This document shows positions 38,650 through 50,259 of a stretch of DNA of 64,000 nt, piece by piece. This stretch comes from Epiperipatus broadwayi (Eukaryota; Onychophora; Udeonychophora; Euonychophora; Peripatidae): the NCBI GenBank assembly GCA_028023455.1, contig JAQFVV010000032.1, forward strand, positions 5,116,392 through 5,180,391, given 5' to 3'. The notes below the pieces were generated by a model. That model made no database searches, was not told where the DNA came from, and saw nothing but the letters and a program-made list of their open reading frames with translations. The position numbers were made by a program, and so were the translations under genes. How positions within the stretch are numbered: position 1 is the first letter of the stretch; each line of letters begins with the position of its first letter.

Positions 38650-39235
38650 TATTTCTACAATCTATTGTTTTACATTTAAAAAAATTTTATCCCAATTTTT
38701 AAATATGTATTCATTATTGTTATATTATTATCCAAACAAAAAAATATCAATCTTTAATTTTTTGAATTTTTTTAACACTAATCTATAATTTATTACAATT
38801 TTATCTTTTTTTTAATTGCCCACAGTTTTCCAATTCATGATTTATTGGGGAATTTATCATAGTAGTAGAGTAATGAAGTCAAAATCTGAAAAAATTTGGA
38901 ATAAAACACAACCACTTAATTATTTTGTGCTTTTCAACAGGTCCTTATAATAGTAGATGGAACAATTCAGAGCAAAAAGTTTTTAAATGAATTCTCAAAT
39001 GAATAATATCTCAATTCAATTATTTGAAATGAACTATTAATTTGTAATTAGAGATGTTCCTAAGCAATTAATCATATAATTTTTTTTTTACTGTACAACA
39101 GGTTTTTATTACTTTCAAACATTTTTTCAATTTTTATACATAATTTATGTTTATTCATCATCAGGTTCACTAATCAATATAAACATCATTTAATCATTGA
39201 GTATCATTTATAAACCTGTTACATTTAGAAATAAT
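38650..39235. other. AT-rich unannotated stretch
   Basis: Nothing recognised. Confidence 0.55.
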
Positions 39236-39239
39236 TTTT

Positions 39240-39490
39240 GCTCTTGATCTACACTTATATAAGGCTAAAACATCAGTACATGCACCTTGAGTGCTTAATT
39301 TTAGCAAGAGAGACCTCTCCAAATCATAACACAAGATTCGACTTTATAAAGATGAGGGACCCTCTTATCTCTCAACCTATTTTCTTAATTATATAGGCAA
39401 ATCTAAAGCATTTTAATTTGGGAGCATGAAGCTAATAAATTCTTCACTGATTAAGTCCACTATTTCTGTTAAACACTAACATTCGTGAAA
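39240..39490 (+). repeat. repeat family H, copy 1
   Basis: Aligns with 45,640-45,860: shared landmarks are the CCTTGAG/CCTCAAGAG region, the GAGCATGAAGCTA word and TTCACTGATTAAGT followed by an imperfect TCGTGAAATCT. No termini or coding content identified. Confidence 0.55.
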
Positions 39491-39531
39491 TCTGCCATAT
39501 TATAATAATTAATTTATACACTCTTTAAATG

Positions 39532-39737
39532 CAGAGCATAATTCACTATAAAGGAAAGATTAACAATTCTGCAAATTAACTACAGCTTAGCACTGTTTTG
39601 ACCAGACAGATCATATGCACAACACTAGATAAAGGCATCTAGTGCTACAAATATGACTTACCTGGTAAAAAGCAGGTCTAAGCTGTAGTTAATTTGTAGA
39701 ATTGATAATCTTTTTTTATGTAAAGAACTATGCTCTG
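39532..39737. repeat. foldback repeat
   Basis: The left arm begins CAGAGCATAATTCA and includes AAATTAACTACAGCTTA. The right arm includes TAAGCTGTAGTTAATTTG and ends ACTATGCTCTG. Arms are about 58 bp with a loop of about 85 bp; the loop carries a small internal repeat (ATCTAGTGC and CACTAGAT). Confidence 0.85.
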
Positions 39738-39739
39738 TA

Positions 39740-40685
39740 ATGAATTATAAAATAAAAAGCAAAAAAGTAAAGTTTATAGAATTATACACTGTTTTTTTTT
39801 CACAGTCTATCCATTTTGTTTTATATAAACCTACCATATGTAATCTTATATTAATAATTTATAATTCTTAATTTTTTCCTCATTCTGTATAAACATAATT
39901 TTAACATTCCAAATACCAATTTTAAAATGATACTTATTAAATTTTAAAATAATTTATAACTTGCCAACTGGATTGATATTCTCTATCAAAAAAAAAATAA
40001 AACAATATAACCAAAACCAAACTTTTATCATAGTAGTATTCCATTTGTTTCCTCCACATTTTCTATTATATCTTTTTTAAAGTACTTAATAAAATTTATT
40101 CTACTACCTTGCATAATTAAAATAATAACGATAATTCCATAAATTCATATATCATTTATATATTTAATTATTAGACACATTTATGTTTAATTACAATCAT
40201 ATAAATTGTAATAAAAATTTTAGACAAATAAGGTATTATTCTTTGATTATATATTTAAAAAATATAACTTAACAAACGAATACTTAGATATATTGACAAA
40301 ACTAAACTTTGGTACATTTGATGTATTTCATAAGTAAATTTTTAAATAAAAAAAAAGAGTAATATTATATATAATTATGTCGAACAGAAACAAAAAAATC
40401 TACTTGCAATTAAAATAATTGGCATTAATAAAAAATATTTATAATCAATTATTAAAATGTTTCCAAATAAAATTATTTTTAAATAAAATTCTAAAAATAT
40501 AATATATATTTATTTAAATAAAAAAAGGAAAAAGTATATCAAGATTTATTTTTTTTTAGTAAAATTGTTAACAAACTTTAATGATTATTAGAGTATTGAA
40601 ATGTTTCAAATACAAATTAATAAAGAATAATTGTCATGATAAAAGAAAAAAAATCAATCAGTTATTGTTATTAAAAACCATATGC
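39740..40685. other. AT-rich unannotated stretch
   Basis: Very A/T-rich with many A runs; nothing recognised. Confidence 0.55.
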
Positions 40686-40699
40686 ACAAAACAATATAT

Positions 40700-40800
40700 A
40701 TATATATTTTAAGTGTCATAGCATCGGCCGGCTACGCGAACCCGCAACCCGGGCAATTGTCTGCAAGTGCAAGGCAGTCGCGCTGACCTCTCGACCACCA
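40700..40800 (-). mobile_element. tRNA-derived SINE, family S1, copy 2
   Basis: Minus-strand copy with GGTGGTCGAGAGGTCAGCGC at its head and GGCCGATGC closing the tRNA-like body, followed by the TATGACACTT trailer and a short A/T tail. It is flanked by a direct repeat AAACAATATATATAT (40,688-40,702 and 40,800-40,814), a target-site duplication of about 15 bp. A minus-strand 64-codon frame (40,716-40,910) overlaps it by chance. Confidence 0.9.
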
Positions 40801-41059
40801 AACAATATATATATTTCAACACAAGTTTTAAAAGTATTGCATTTTACATATGTACATTTAATATATAGAGTATATGAGCGTAGACTTTCACACGAAACAC
40901 TACTCTCCACTCTATCTCATAATACTGATACACTTGAATAGTAGATATATTGATACAGGTATATAATAAGCCTGTATTTCAGTTATATATTCATTTAATA
41001 AAAGTAGCTTTCTTCATAAATTTATTGTATTTTACATACATTTAAAAAAGTGTAAAGCA

Positions 41060-41158
41060 CTCAAGTATTGGTGGTCGAGAGGTCAGCAACGGCTTCTTTA
41101 TAAGCAGTTGTTCCGAGTTCGCTTCCCGGCTGATACAATGACACATGAGAAAAAAAAA
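41060..41158 (+). mobile_element. tRNA-derived SINE, family S1, copy 3
   Basis: Plus-strand copy with GTATTGG and CTGATAC as the two sides of the acceptor-like stem, A-box region TGGTCGAGAGG, B-box-like GAGTTCGCTTCC and a GACACATGAG trailer, then an A run. The direct repeat GTGTAAAGCA (41,050-41,059 and 41,159-41,168) is a clear target-site duplication. The anticodon region is more diverged than in copies 1, 2 and 4. Confidence 0.9.
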
Positions 41159-41169
41159 GTGTAAAGCAA

Positions 41170-42485
41170 TATGTTTATTATATATTGCTAAACTATAATC
41201 TAAAACAAATTTTATATTTTATAAATTACTTAATGCTTAAGTATTCTTTTTTTAAAATCAGAATTTTATTTAAAATAGCTTAAATTGTGCTTCTATGATT
41301 TACATTAATTAGATTTTTATCTCATTAATACTATATTTTATATTTAATGATTTCAATTTAGAAACTTATATATATAATTTACTTTTAAATTGACACTGCA
41401 AACACATTAGAGACTAAATGTTTGACAATTTGATTAATTCCATAAGCTTTTCATTCTGCATTTGCTGATTCAATTTTAAAAACTAAGTAAAATAAAAGTC
41501 TGTTGGTAAATGGCACTATCCTAAGAGCAGAAGTCAGCTTGCTTACAACTTCCACTCTTTTTTTGTCTTCCGTCTTATAAAATAAAGACAAAAAAGAAAA
41601 TGAAATCCGAGTGATATGCACTTGGTTTTTAAGTAGGTGACATTAAATTTTATTAGAAGACTTTTGATTTCCCATATAACTGAAAATTCAATATCAACAT
41701 GGTCAGCTGGGTCTTTTCAGTATGACCTAATTACTATACTTTCAGAAAAGTGAAGAAAAAAAATGCAGAGACCAAAGAATCAAAGTTTAAACAAATGAAA
41801 TTTTATTAAGACTTTATTCATAAGATAAACAGATTTACCAATCAGTTAAATCAAAATCCAATATTTTATTTATAAAAATAAATATGCTTCAGCAAATATT
41901 ATAATATATATAAGATGTTTATCAAGCTTTTATAAAATTTTAATAAATTATTTATACTATCTTAAAATATTATGCTATAACAAATTTGGGGCTATTGCAT
42001 TATAATTTTGTTTGTATGCTTTGCTCAATAAAATATGGTTCTATTAAATATTGAAAGTAAATTGTTGAATAATAAACATAGGGATACATTAGTTTGTAAA
42101 GTTACATGTGTGTATATATAGTTGTTTCTTTGATATTATAATAAAATAAAAATTAAAAAGAAAATGTATTTATTGCAAATATACAATAATGACAAAGCTC
42201 TAAAGATGGAGTTTCAATTGAGTGAAGAAAGAGAAAAACTGCTATTTGACAATTAGAATATCATCACAAGGATTCCTTAAAAACTATCCATAAGATTATA
42301 AATGCTATAAAAATACTTCAATTAATATTAGTTGAGTACACATCCGGTCATAAGATAATCTATCAATTATTTACATGCATATTTAACGACAAAATGTGCG
42401 ACTTTTTTTTTTTAAAATTGAAGTTATATTATAAAATCAAATTTTTTTGAAAGATTAAATAAGATAAAAATATGATAAAAATCTA
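41170..42485. other. AT-rich unannotated stretch
   Basis: Nothing recognised. A weak hairpin of T and A runs lies at about 41,550-41,598. Confidence 0.55.
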
Positions 42486-43369
42486 TTGTGCATCCCTAAA
42501 AATAAGACCTAACCAAAAAAAATAAGACCTAGCCTGATTTTTTAGGATGTTATAACATAAGTAGTTCATTGAAACACATGATGCACATATTGAATTATAA
42601 AATAATGAATGTATAAATAAATAATATTATTGACATGAATGCTTTAAATACATGATAATATAAATTGTAATGGTACTTATGTATTTTACTATTGATGACA
42701 TATTTCCTTGTCAACCATTTTCAACAAATATAATTCTACCTGAATAGAAAAACAATATCCTTTCATCTAAATCTTGGACTTGAAATAACCAATTTATTGA
42801 CTTATGAATGATTTAACTTTTAAAATTTTATGTACAAACCAGTATATCACAAAATTTATAATTTCTTTTATGTAATTTTAGGCACTTTTTTCATTTATAT
42901 TTAATACTTGTATTTAGATTGCTTGATTTAGTTTTAGAATTGATCATGATAGCTTTTAAACATTCAAGATAAAAAAAAAGTTTGATTTCTTAAATATATT
43001 TTTTCTCATATAAGACTTTAAATAACAGAAGTGATTTTAATTATTAAAGTCGAGTTTAAGTTAAATCATTCTATTATGGATAATTTGGGAAGTGTTTACA
43101 ATGTATGTACTTGATAATGGATGGGTGCTGCTGTATCTTATATGAATCTTTGTAATTCAATATGCCATGTGTTGTATAATTTGTACTAAATATGGTGTAA
43201 AGTACAGAAACATTTTCTGAATTTTTATGCTTGCATTTTTGACCACTTTTGTGTGGATAATGATTCTTAATTGTAATTATTTTTGTTACCATCCTATCTT
43301 GTAAGTCTTCAATTAACACTTGATTAAATGGTAGATTTAAATGGAATAATATTTTGATTCCCAGACAAG

Positions 43370-43471
43370 ATGAAAGCAAAAAGAAAAGGCTATTCTATTG
43401 AGTACAAAAGAGAAATCAAGAAGGACTTCTGGAGCAAGAATCTTATATTTTTCTGTAAAGTAAAATACTTG
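43370..43471 (+). pseudogene. N-terminal stub of a pogo/Tigger-like transposase
   Basis: Starting at the ATG at 43,370, the frame encodes MKAKRKGYSIEYKREI, then SKNLIFFCKVKYL. This matches the basic, helix-turn-helix N terminus (KRKSYTIEYK-type start, then a GKNL-AFCKEK-L-type stretch) that precedes the DDE domain in many pogo/Tigger-like transposases and in domesticated relatives. Only about 33 codons survive. The frame then runs into the S1 SINE target site, and the rest of the transposase is absent before the right terminus. It would normally bind the element's terminal repeats in the nucleus; this copy cannot encode a working enzyme. Confidence 0.6.
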
Positions 43472-43472
43472 A

Positions 43473-43585
43473 GTCTTGCATTGGTGGTCGAGAGGTCAGC
43501 ACAACTGCCTTGCATTTGCAGGCAGTTGCCCGGGTTGCGGGTTCGCATCCCGGCCGATGCTATGACCCTTAAAAAAAAAGAAAAA
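43473..43585 (+). mobile_element. tRNA-derived SINE, family S1, copy 4
   Basis: The best-preserved copy. The tRNA-like body spans 43,478-43,560 (83 nt). Acceptor-like GCATTGG pairs with CCGATGC over seven positions. The A box is TGGTCGAGAGG at 43,485-43,495 and the B box GGTTCGCATCC at 43,540-43,550. A T-stem and a long variable region suggest a class II-type tRNA. It is followed by TATGACCCTT and an A-rich tail. The direct repeat TAAAATACTTGA (43,461-43,472 and 43,586-43,597) is a 12-bp target-site duplication. The anticodon is ambiguous because two stem registers are possible. A functional tRNA gene is less likely given the shared trailer, A tail and duplications. Confidence 0.9.
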
Positions 43586-43861
43586 TAAAATACTTGAATA
43601 AATTTAGATTATTTTTTTTCTTGAATAAATGTAAATATCTCAGTGTATATTGCTAGTTAAAATTCAGATATTTCCAAAGGATGTTGCTCAAAAAATATGT
43701 TTTCAAAGTTGACTTGGCATTTTGATTAATGTATATTTTAATACTTGAATAAATGTAGATTTTTGTACATGAAAAAGTAAGACATCTTGAAAATAAGCCC
43801 TAAGATATCTTTTGGTGAAAAATTAATATAAGGCCCAGTCTTATTTTTGGGAAACATGGTA

Positions 43862-44600
43862 TAAAATATTAGATAGATTTTTATTCATATGTAATTTTTT
43901 GTGTAGTATCCACACAAGTCTTTCATTGGCATCACAAACACATTACATGGTCTCAATAGCATGATCCCATTGTTGTCAACTTAACAATAAAAAAATTAAT
44001 TTTAGAAAAAGCTTTGAGTTATTTCCATTGTTAGAATACATTTCTTAGATTAATATTTTAATTTTAATAAAATTCCTAAATGGTAGTATCTCTTGGTATT
44101 CCAAAAAAAATAAAAAAGGCAGATGACTCTTTCTTTATAGAAGAGAAAGTATAGGTTTTATTTGCTTGACAGAATTTTTTTATTATTTTTTGTAAAATTA
44201 TTAAATATTTGTTTCTTAATTAAAATTTGATATTTATATTTAGCTTTTATTTAATGTATTTGTTTGTTAGTAGAAAAATAGCCAACTAAAAATTTACAGA
44301 CATTAAATAGAAAACATTTATTGACAATAACTTTTTAATTATTATTTTTTTTATAATTATGTTTATTATTGATATTACAAAAAAATTTTTCAATACTTTA
44401 AGTTATACTTTAATAATAATAAAGGTTTTGTCATTTTAATAATATTAGAAATTATTACATTACTAATCCATTATAAACTTTAAATCCTATCAATGATCAA
44501 ATATATTTATTAATCTTCACACCTACCATACACACCTAAACATATAAGATAAAGCTAATTTGTTCATATTAAAAATTTTGATGTAATGTGATTTATAAAT
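43862..44600. other. AT-rich unannotated stretch
   Basis: Nothing recognised. Confidence 0.55.
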
Positions 44601-44604
44601 GTAT

Positions 44605-45490
44605 ATAATAAAGAATAGAAATAAGGAGATCATATCTATGTAAACAGAGACAAATTTTGCCTCTTGATAATTGCAGAAAATAAATTACTATTAATTGACA
44701 ATCTCCCTGAGGCTAGACAAGTTTTTCCATTAAACTATAATAGCTTTTTTATTGGGGTTTTTTGTTGAAGTAAAAAAGGTTATCTTTTACTTCAAACCCA
44801 AGTTGTAAATGAATTTAAACCCAGAAAGCTATTTTTATAGATGTGAGAAATGTGAAAGGATAGTATCTCTCCTGATATTCTGCAAATAATAATTTAAAAT
44901 TCTCCAGAGAACTGTATATGTTGAATTAAATATAATAAAAAAATAGAAATAAAGAGATTATATCCATATAAATAGTGATAAATCTTGCTTTTTGATGTTG
45001 AAAAAACAAACAATTATTATTATTTGACAATCTCCTTGAAGTTAAACAAGTTTCTCATTGCCTGTAATAGCTCTCTTGTTGGGATTTTTTATGAGGTTAT
45101 CTCTGTTTACATGGATATAATCTCCTTATTTTTCTTCTTTATTGTAATAACAATCTATTGAAATATTTAAATCAACATATAGAAGTCTGTGGAGAAGTTT
45201 AAAATATTATTTGCAGAATTTCAGGTAAGTTGTTATTCTTTCACAATCTCACATGTATAAAAAATAGCTTTGTTGGCTTAAATCCATTTAACCATTTAAG
45301 TTTAAAATAAAAAAGAACATTTTACATCAATAAATGAACTATTATAAGTTAATGGGGAAACTATTAGTAGTAATTGATTGTTTCCTACAATATCACAAGA
45401 AGGAAGTTATTTCTGTCTACATGGATATAATTTTCTTATTTTTATTTTTTATTATAATAATAATCTATATTACCCAAACATTTCATACTA
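44605..45490. repeat. nested palindrome with internal tandem units
   Basis: The order of units is A, B, A, A-inverse, B-inverse, A-inverse. A occurs at about 44,605-44,770 and 44,930-45,090, and inverted at 45,100-45,165 and 45,400-45,470; its landmark is GGAGATCATATCTATGTAAA or the inverse TTTACATGGATATAATCTCC. B is at 44,815-44,905 and inverted at 45,195-45,305, with landmark ATTCTGCAAATAAT or ATTATTTGCAGAAT. The centre is near 45,095. Two overlapping frames at 45,334-45,569 are incidental. Class unknown. Confidence 0.75.
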
Positions 45491-45604
45491 CTCATGCACA
45501 CAAACTTATATTTTTATAAATTACTTTTATTACTCCAAACACATAATTATCAGTTTTAAAAAAGTATAGAATATTTTAAATATGTATTTCAAATAATATT
45601 TATC

Positions 45605-46105
45605 TATGTAAGTAATTAATATTTTATTAATGCTGTGAACCTCAAGAGTATGTGCCTAAAAATACAAAAATAGGGACATCTACAGGCCTTAAACACAAGC
45701 TTACAACTTTGGAAGAAAAGAGCGGAACCACTCTTTACTTTAATCTACTTTCTATATGAATAGGAAAAACTATTTAGATCTGAGAACATGAAGCTATTCA
45801 ATACTTCACTGATTAAGTTCACAATTCCTATTACACATTAGTACTCATGAAATCTTTCTATTTACAATGAGTTAATGGAAAGATCTTATAGTTAGAAATC
45901 TATTATGATAATTTAAAGTTGTAATTATAAATTTATTAAGCATGTATATATTATATAAGTAATATTTTATTAAGGCTGTGAACCTCAAGAGTATGTGCCT
46001 AAAAATCTGAAGATAGGGACCTCTACAGGTCATAAACACAAGCTTATGACTTTGGAAGAAAAGAACAGAACCACTCTTTACTTCAACCTACTTTTTATGT
46101 AAGTA
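45605..46105. repeat. repeat family H, copies 2 and 3 in tandem
   Basis: About 45,628-45,765 and 45,970-46,100 are close direct copies: both have GCTGTGAACCTCAAGAGTAT, TAGGGAC, CTCTACAGG or TCTACAGG, and GAACCACTCTTTACTT. The sequence between them continues the similarity with family H copy 1 at 39.2 kb. No coding content. Confidence 0.8.
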
Positions 46106-46109
46106 ATAT

Positions 46110-49100
46110 AAGCTTAATTTATGAATAATGTTGATTTATGAATAATGTTATTTTTTCAAATAGCATTTATTTAAAAAAATATCCATTGGAAAAAATTTAA
46201 ATAATCTTAAATCATTTTTATTAGGTTATAAAATTATTACATTTTTTAAACTCCAGATAAAATATGTAAGCCTTACTGAAAATTAAGTATATTTATCAAT
46301 CTTGATAATTTCTTTCTTCATGTAAAAATTTTATTCATTTTATTTAAACACTTCAGTTTACTCATGCATACAATCTTACATATTCATAAACTATTTTTAC
46401 CCCTGTATATTTTTCAAACATACTGTTGTAGACATTGAAAAATATATAATTAAGCTCTATAATAGGCATTTCAACTGGAACAGTTCTAATTAGTTTACTT
46501 TTTTAAAATGCCTTATATATATTGTTTCTCAGACTTCATTCAATAACTTTATTTAACTGTTTTGGACTAGGATGCCATATTGAATTTTTTTTAAAAACTG
46601 GCCTGAGACACAATTTTCACAATAACTTCAGTTTTAATTATGTTAGAGCAAAAAAATTACATTAATAGAAACTAGATAAACTAAGAAAAACAATAAGTCT
46701 AAGACAAATAGTGATAACCATTTAAAAAATAAGGGAAAAAAAATTTCAACATCCGAAATAATTATTACTTTATTGTTTGTTCATAATTTCTAATTCATCA
46801 TAAACTAATTTTAAATTACATCTTCAGTTATAATTTCTTTGTATTCCTCACAAAATTATCTCTCAAACTATATATAATATGTCTTACCTGAGATAATCTA
46901 TAGCTTCAGAATCTCCAAAATAAGTCACATATGAATTCTTTATTTTTATCTTGTACCCCAAAAGTTCCAGGCATCTATAAGAAAAAAATTCATCTTAATA
47001 AAAGATACAAAACAAATCATTTCCAGAAGATAGATATGCATTTGTCATCATAGCAATTGGCTTCTTGTCTATCTAAAACTAAAAATTGTAAGCTACTGTC
47101 TGTATCACTGATAAAATGAGTTTCATCTCATTTTATATTTTTTGTTTACATCAGTGATGTTTATATTCTTTATGCACACCAGTGATGTTTATATTCTTTA
47201 TGTACATCAGTGATGCTATCTTGTTATATTTATTGTATCATATAGATATAATTTATTTGCATATAGTCCATTTGTTAGCTATAAACTTGAAAATAATATG
47301 ATAAAACATATAGCAAAACCAGAGTGACTTCAAAGCATTAGTATCAAGGCACAAACAAAAATCAGAATTTGATTATTTGCCTGCATATACAATCTTTTTA
47401 TACATTTGATTATTAGTTTTGTAACTCATTTCTTGTAAACACGAACACATCATATAAACATAATGATAAATAATAAATTATTAAACTTTTTGAGGATCAT
47501 TATTTTTATAAAAATAAGTTTATTTTTATAAAATAAGTGGATTAGAACTTTAGAAAATTACAGTAGATATGAATTCTATATGAGCATAAATAAATATATA
47601 ATTTATATTAACACACACCAACTACAAACTAAAATTAATAAAAATTATCATTTTTTCAAAAAATTTAAAAAAAATTAAAATATTATTAAAAAAATTAAAA
47701 TTTTATACTTATAAGTCTGATATTGTGCTTTACATTTAGGCTCCATTGTAGACCTTGTTTGTGAATAACATTAGTTTTACTCTGATAAATGTCCATTTGA
47801 AGGCGGGTACGTATTTTCTGTCTTTATCACTTCATGAAAATTACAAAATTGATCAAAAAACAAAAAAATTAAATTTGCTGCTTGATTAAAAATACTATAA
47901 AAAAAAAATCTAAATTTCATCGGATCTTCAGAAAGCTATGTCAGAGATCTATCAAATGCATGTATTTCAGTTGATGTCATGCTTATAGTTTTTATGTCAG
48001 TAAAGAAAAAAAACATTCAACCGATCAAATAAGACACAGGGTTTACCTGCTTAATGGGGCAAAGCCTTAAAACAGTTATTGTAACAGTTTATCATAAAAA
48101 ATATTTATTTAATATTTTTTTGTTTTGCCTTTAATTAATAAAATAATAACATTTTATATTTTAAAATGTATTATGTTTCAAGTAATAATTATGATTATTA
48201 GAATATTAGAAAGAAAATGCATTCATTTTTTATATTCATAATTCATTCTCATTTCTTAAATATACCAGAAAAATTATACTTTAACAATCTATTAAAACAA
48301 TAATATCTGTAGAGATATAAACATTAAATTCTAAACTATCACCATGGACAAATTATTAATATCTTTAAACTATGATAATAACAAACACTTTTGAAAAGTA
48401 ATGAAAAAAATATTCAGCGGATTAGATCTAAGCAACTGTTGAAATAGAAATGATATATTTAAACTGCAATATTTTTATTATATCATGAAATGATTCTAAT
48501 TTATTAATAAGGCCAGTAACTGAGAAAAGTTAATTAAGGAAATGTATGGATTTTTTTAATACAATAGTAAGTACTTAAATCTATCATATTGAATAGAGTC
48601 CATTAAATTCAACAAAAAAAAAAATCACTCTAACAAATACTTGCAAATTTTTGTTTAATTTATGATTCATATTTGTTCTTTCCATTTAAAAATAATAAGC
48701 TCAACAAGAAAGTGATATTTTTTAAATTTTTATAAAAAAAAAATTTCTGATGTTAAAAGTCAAAATTGTTAAAGGCATTAAATTAAGTTCTCTTCAAAAT
48801 AACTTAGACAAAAAGCATTTAAATAATAACTTTACAATATTTTTTTCTTTAATACATTGCTTCTTTTTGTAATTCTTCAATTATACATTCCAAGCAACAT
48901 CTATACTGCAGCTGTAGTCATTGAATTGTTTAGCCTATAATAAACAGAGTGGCATTATATTGGCATTTCCTTTTAGATCTGGTCTACAATATTGCATTGA
49001 ATGATTGCAATTTACAATAATAAATCTATAATTTTGTTTTCACTTTTGTTCCTAGATGGCAGATATAATTATATATAAGAACTCCACAAAAGTAAACTGT

Positions 49101-49630
49101 GATTGCATTATCATATTTGACATTTTAGATCACACAATGATGCTGCAATCATTACTTTTTTACATTGTTTTTAAGGATTGTATATATTAAATTACAGTGT
49201 GCAACAGGCTGCAGTGATTCTTCTATGAAGCTTCTATTTTTAATGTATTAATTTTTAAAAAATTCCAAAAGATGTCACAGTATATGCACCTTTATGGACT
49301 TTTGCATGTGATTGACAGTACATTCTGTTGTTCTGACAATGCTATGAAGGAGATGGCCATTTACAATTGGCTGATGATTTAGATTGTTTTACCCTAAATG
49401 CCTCAAAAATGTAATTTTTAGTAATTGTTAATGATTATAATGTAATATTTTTGTAAAAGACTTATTATTAAGCCAAAATACTATGTCACTAGGGGGATTG
49501 TCTTTGAAAACATTTTATTTTTAAAAAGACCACTCTTAGAAAGTATAGAAAGTATGTTACAAGAACAGGAAGTAACTGTGAAAATAGTCACTATAAACTA
49601 AAAAAAAAATTGTTTTTGTAAAAACTGGAA
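46110..49630. other. AT-rich unannotated stretch
   Basis: Apart from the three-copy tandem at 47,149-47,217 I recognise nothing. Patches near 48,900-49,130 and 49,240-49,400 are slightly less AT-rich. Confidence 0.5.
47149..47217. repeat. three-copy 27-bp tandem repeat
   Basis: The unit CATCAGTGATGTTTATATTC plus CTTTATG recurs almost exactly twice and partly a third time. Confidence 0.9.
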
Positions 49631-49635
49631 GTGGA

Positions 49636-50250
49636 ATAAAACAGACAAAACTCTCTATATAATAGTGCCACTCAGGGCCAACCAGAGTAGTCAATGGATG
49701 CCAGAAGGCTTGTGCATAAAATCCCTATCTAGTGCTGACTCATCCAATATCCTCAGACTAGTTTCTAACTTGTGGCATTCATCAGTGAGGAGCTTTGGAT
49801 CTGAGAGCACTGCACCTAGATCTTAGGATCTAATGCAACCCTCCAGCAGCCTTCTTTTATCTCTACTTAACTACAAAACTATGAGAATAAAATTGAAAAC
49901 ACAATAATATTTTCAATCTAAGATCAATAGCTTATATAGTCATATGGGTCTGAATCCAATTCAGTATCCATACATTTTGGTGTCTTTGGCTCTTTAACAA
50001 CCATAGACACCACTATCCTATTAGGCAGGATTGGTGTTAAACCACTAAACGTCACATGATCACTATTTCTTATGCTAGCACATTACTGTTATTAAAACAG
50101 GCAAAACTCTCCATATAGTAGTGCCACTCAGTGCCAACCAGAGAAATCAATGGATGCTAGAAGGCTTGTGTATAAAATCCATATCTATATGGAGAGTTTT
50201 GCCTGATTTAATAACAATAATGTGCTAGCATAAAAAATAGTGATCATGTT
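49636..50250 (-). repeat. foldback family G, copy 3
   Basis: This copy shares ordered words with the 55.2-kb locus: the ATCAGTGAGGAGCT core, the ATAGTCATATGGGTCTGAA region and AATTCAGTATCCATACAT. A direct repeat of about 85 bp (49,637-49,725 and 50,094-50,185, containing AAACTCTC-ATATA-TAGTGCCACTCAG) brackets it. The right side folds back: CTATTTCTTATGCTAGCACA at 50,064 is mirrored by TGTGCTAGCATAAAAAATAG ending near 50,242. Confidence 0.75.
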
Positions 50251-50259
50251 TATGTAAGT

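Larger units (their letters stand above)
42487..43859 (+). mobile_element. pogo/Tigger-like non-autonomous DNA element
   Basis: The left end reads TGTGCATCCCTAAAAATAAG and the right end CTTATTTTTGGGAAACA, an imperfect terminal inverted repeat preceded and followed by TA. Both ends also carry a second inner motif (AAATAAGACCTAGCC on the left, TAAGCCCTAAGATATC on the right). Inside is the start of a transposase with a Brinker/Psq-like DNA-binding region. At about 1.37 kb it is an internally deleted copy. An S1 SINE lies within it at 43,473-43,585. The superfamily call combines the TA target, termini and the transposase stub, from family knowledge. Confidence 0.65.

Noticed and set aside
43478-43560. 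Functional tRNA gene
   Set aside because: The body has a good A box, B box and acceptor stem. The shared TATGACCCTT trailer, the A-rich tail and the 12-bp flanking duplication identify a retroposed SINE copy, and the anticodon stem is ambiguous.
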